NCBI GenBank assembly: GCA_903954205.1
Contig: CAJBMR010000308.1
Coordinates: 1-13,795, forward strand
Reading direction: 5' to 3'
Source of the DNA: an uncultured bacterium
GTDB taxonomy: Bacteria > Actinomycetota > Actinomycetes > S36-B12
Length of the DNA stretch: 13,795 nucleotides
Made by a program: the position numbers and the translations under genes. The notes beneath the pieces were generated by a model. The model made no database searches. It worked only from the letters and a program-made list of their open reading frames with translations, and had not been told where the DNA came from. Below, piece after piece: positions 13,466 through 13,795 of this stretch (its first letter is position 1; each line of letters begins with the position of its first letter).

Positions 13466-13795
13466 ATGGCAGTGGCGAAGAAGGCCCCCGCGAAGAAGGC
13501 CCCTGCCAAGAAGGCTGCGCCCGCCAAGAAGGCCGCGCCCACGAAGAAGCCCCCTGCGAAGAAGGCTGCGCCCGCCAAGAAGGCCGCGCCCACGAAGAAG
13601 CCCCCTGCGAAGAAGGCTGCACCGGCGAAGAAGGCTGCTCCGGCGAAGAAGGCTGCGCCCGCGAAGAAGGCTGCGCCCGCAAAGAAGGCTGCACCGGCGA
13701 AGAAGGCTGCTCCGGCGAAGAAGGCTGCGCCCGCGAAGAAGGCCGCGGCGCCCGCGAAGAAGGCCGCGGCGCCCGCGAAGAAGGCTGCAGCGCCC
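13466..13795 (+). CDS. Lysine/alanine/proline-repeat (histone H1-like) protein, N-terminal part (3' end outside window)
   Basis: The frame from ATG 13466 stays open for all 110 codons to the window edge. It encodes MAVAKKAPAKKAPAKKAAP and then repeats of AKKAAP with variants PTKKPP and AKKAAAP. Lys pairs are spaced every 5-7 residues, giving a very basic, disordered, DNA- or RNA-binding tail like that of eukaryotic histone H1. The SD GGAGG (13452-13456) lies nine bases before the start, a good match. In actinobacterial HU (HupB) such a tail follows an HU domain, whereas here it begins at residue 1. It may be a stand-alone H1-like protein or the N-terminal tail of a larger protein; some actinobacterial DksA/TraR-like proteins carry such tails. 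Which of these it is depends on sequence beyond the window. Confidence 0.8.
   Translation, partial: MAVAKKAPAKKAPAKKAAPAKKAAPTKKPPAKKAAPAKKAAPTKKPPAKKAAPAKKAAPAKKAAPAKKAAPAKKAAPAKKAAPAKKAAPAKKAAAPAKKAAAPAKKAAAP
13514..13615 (+). repeat. Perfect 51-bp tandem duplication in the repeat-protein gene
   Basis: 13514-13564 and 13565-13615 are identical, including third codon positions. Each encodes AAPAKKAAPTKKPPAKK. Identity at silent sites points to recent duplication. Confidence 0.92.
13616..13783 (+). repeat. 54-bp and 21-bp repeats in the repeat-protein gene
   Basis: Identical 54-bp copies at 13616-13669 and 13688-13741 are separated by one 18-bp unit. Two identical 21-bp units follow at 13742-13762 and 13763-13783. 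All lengths are multiples of three, so length changes keep the frame. Confidence 0.9.

Noticed and set aside
13514..13795. CRISPR array or non-coding satellite
   Set aside because: The repeats are contiguous, multiples of three, and encode an uninterrupted Lys/Ala/Pro frame; there are no unique spacers.

Overview
The window is high-GC, densely packed bacterial chromosome and almost certainly comes from an actinomycete (Actinomycetota). The evidence is the strong G/C third-position bias, a SAM-IV riboswitch almost identical in layout to the mycobacterial one, a DUF4192 protein, a Gre-factor homologue of the Rv3788 type, TAnnnT -10 boxes with weak -35 boxes, and one apparently leaderless gene. 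The genus cannot be fixed from this sequence. No tRNA, rRNA, insertion sequence, phage gene or CRISPR array was seen.

Layout. (1) 2-3822, plus strand: a tightly overlapping cluster with the C-terminal end of a Baeyer-Villiger-type flavin monooxygenase, an SDR oxidoreductase, a secreted DacB/PBP4-type D-Ala-D-Ala carboxypeptidase and a GlcD-like FAD oxidase. (2) 3791-5688, minus strand: an AI-2E-family membrane protein, whose repetitive tail overlaps the FAD oxidase gene end to end, and a glyoxalase-like protein. (3) 5816-7723, plus strand: a YbhN/LPG-synthase-TM-type membrane protein followed 6 nt later by an SGNH/GDSL hydrolase. (4) 7827-8446: a putative Mn2+ (yybP-ykoY) riboswitch with a readable SD-sequestering switch, driving a GreA-like RNA polymerase secondary-channel factor. 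(5) 8562-9539: a DUF4192 protein. (6) 9562-12377: a methionine-synthesis unit with promoter, SAM-IV riboswitch, a nine-residue Cys-Cys leader peptide inside a three-segment alternative-pairing region, then metY and metX. The only gene-poor stretch over 300 nt (9540-9867) is filled by this leader. (7) 12454-13266: a probably leaderless gene for a secreted, six-cysteine, PKD-like protein. (8) 13466 to the window end: the start of a lysine/alanine/proline-repeat (histone-H1-like) protein, cut off by the window.

How it works together. MetX acetylates homoserine and MetY sulfhydrylates O-acetylhomoserine to homocysteine, so the metYX unit is the entry to methionine. Its leader can sense SAM (riboswitch) and possibly cysteine supply (Cys-Cys peptide). 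The most unusual link is the apparent Mn2+ riboswitch in front of a transcription elongation factor homologue rather than a metal exporter.
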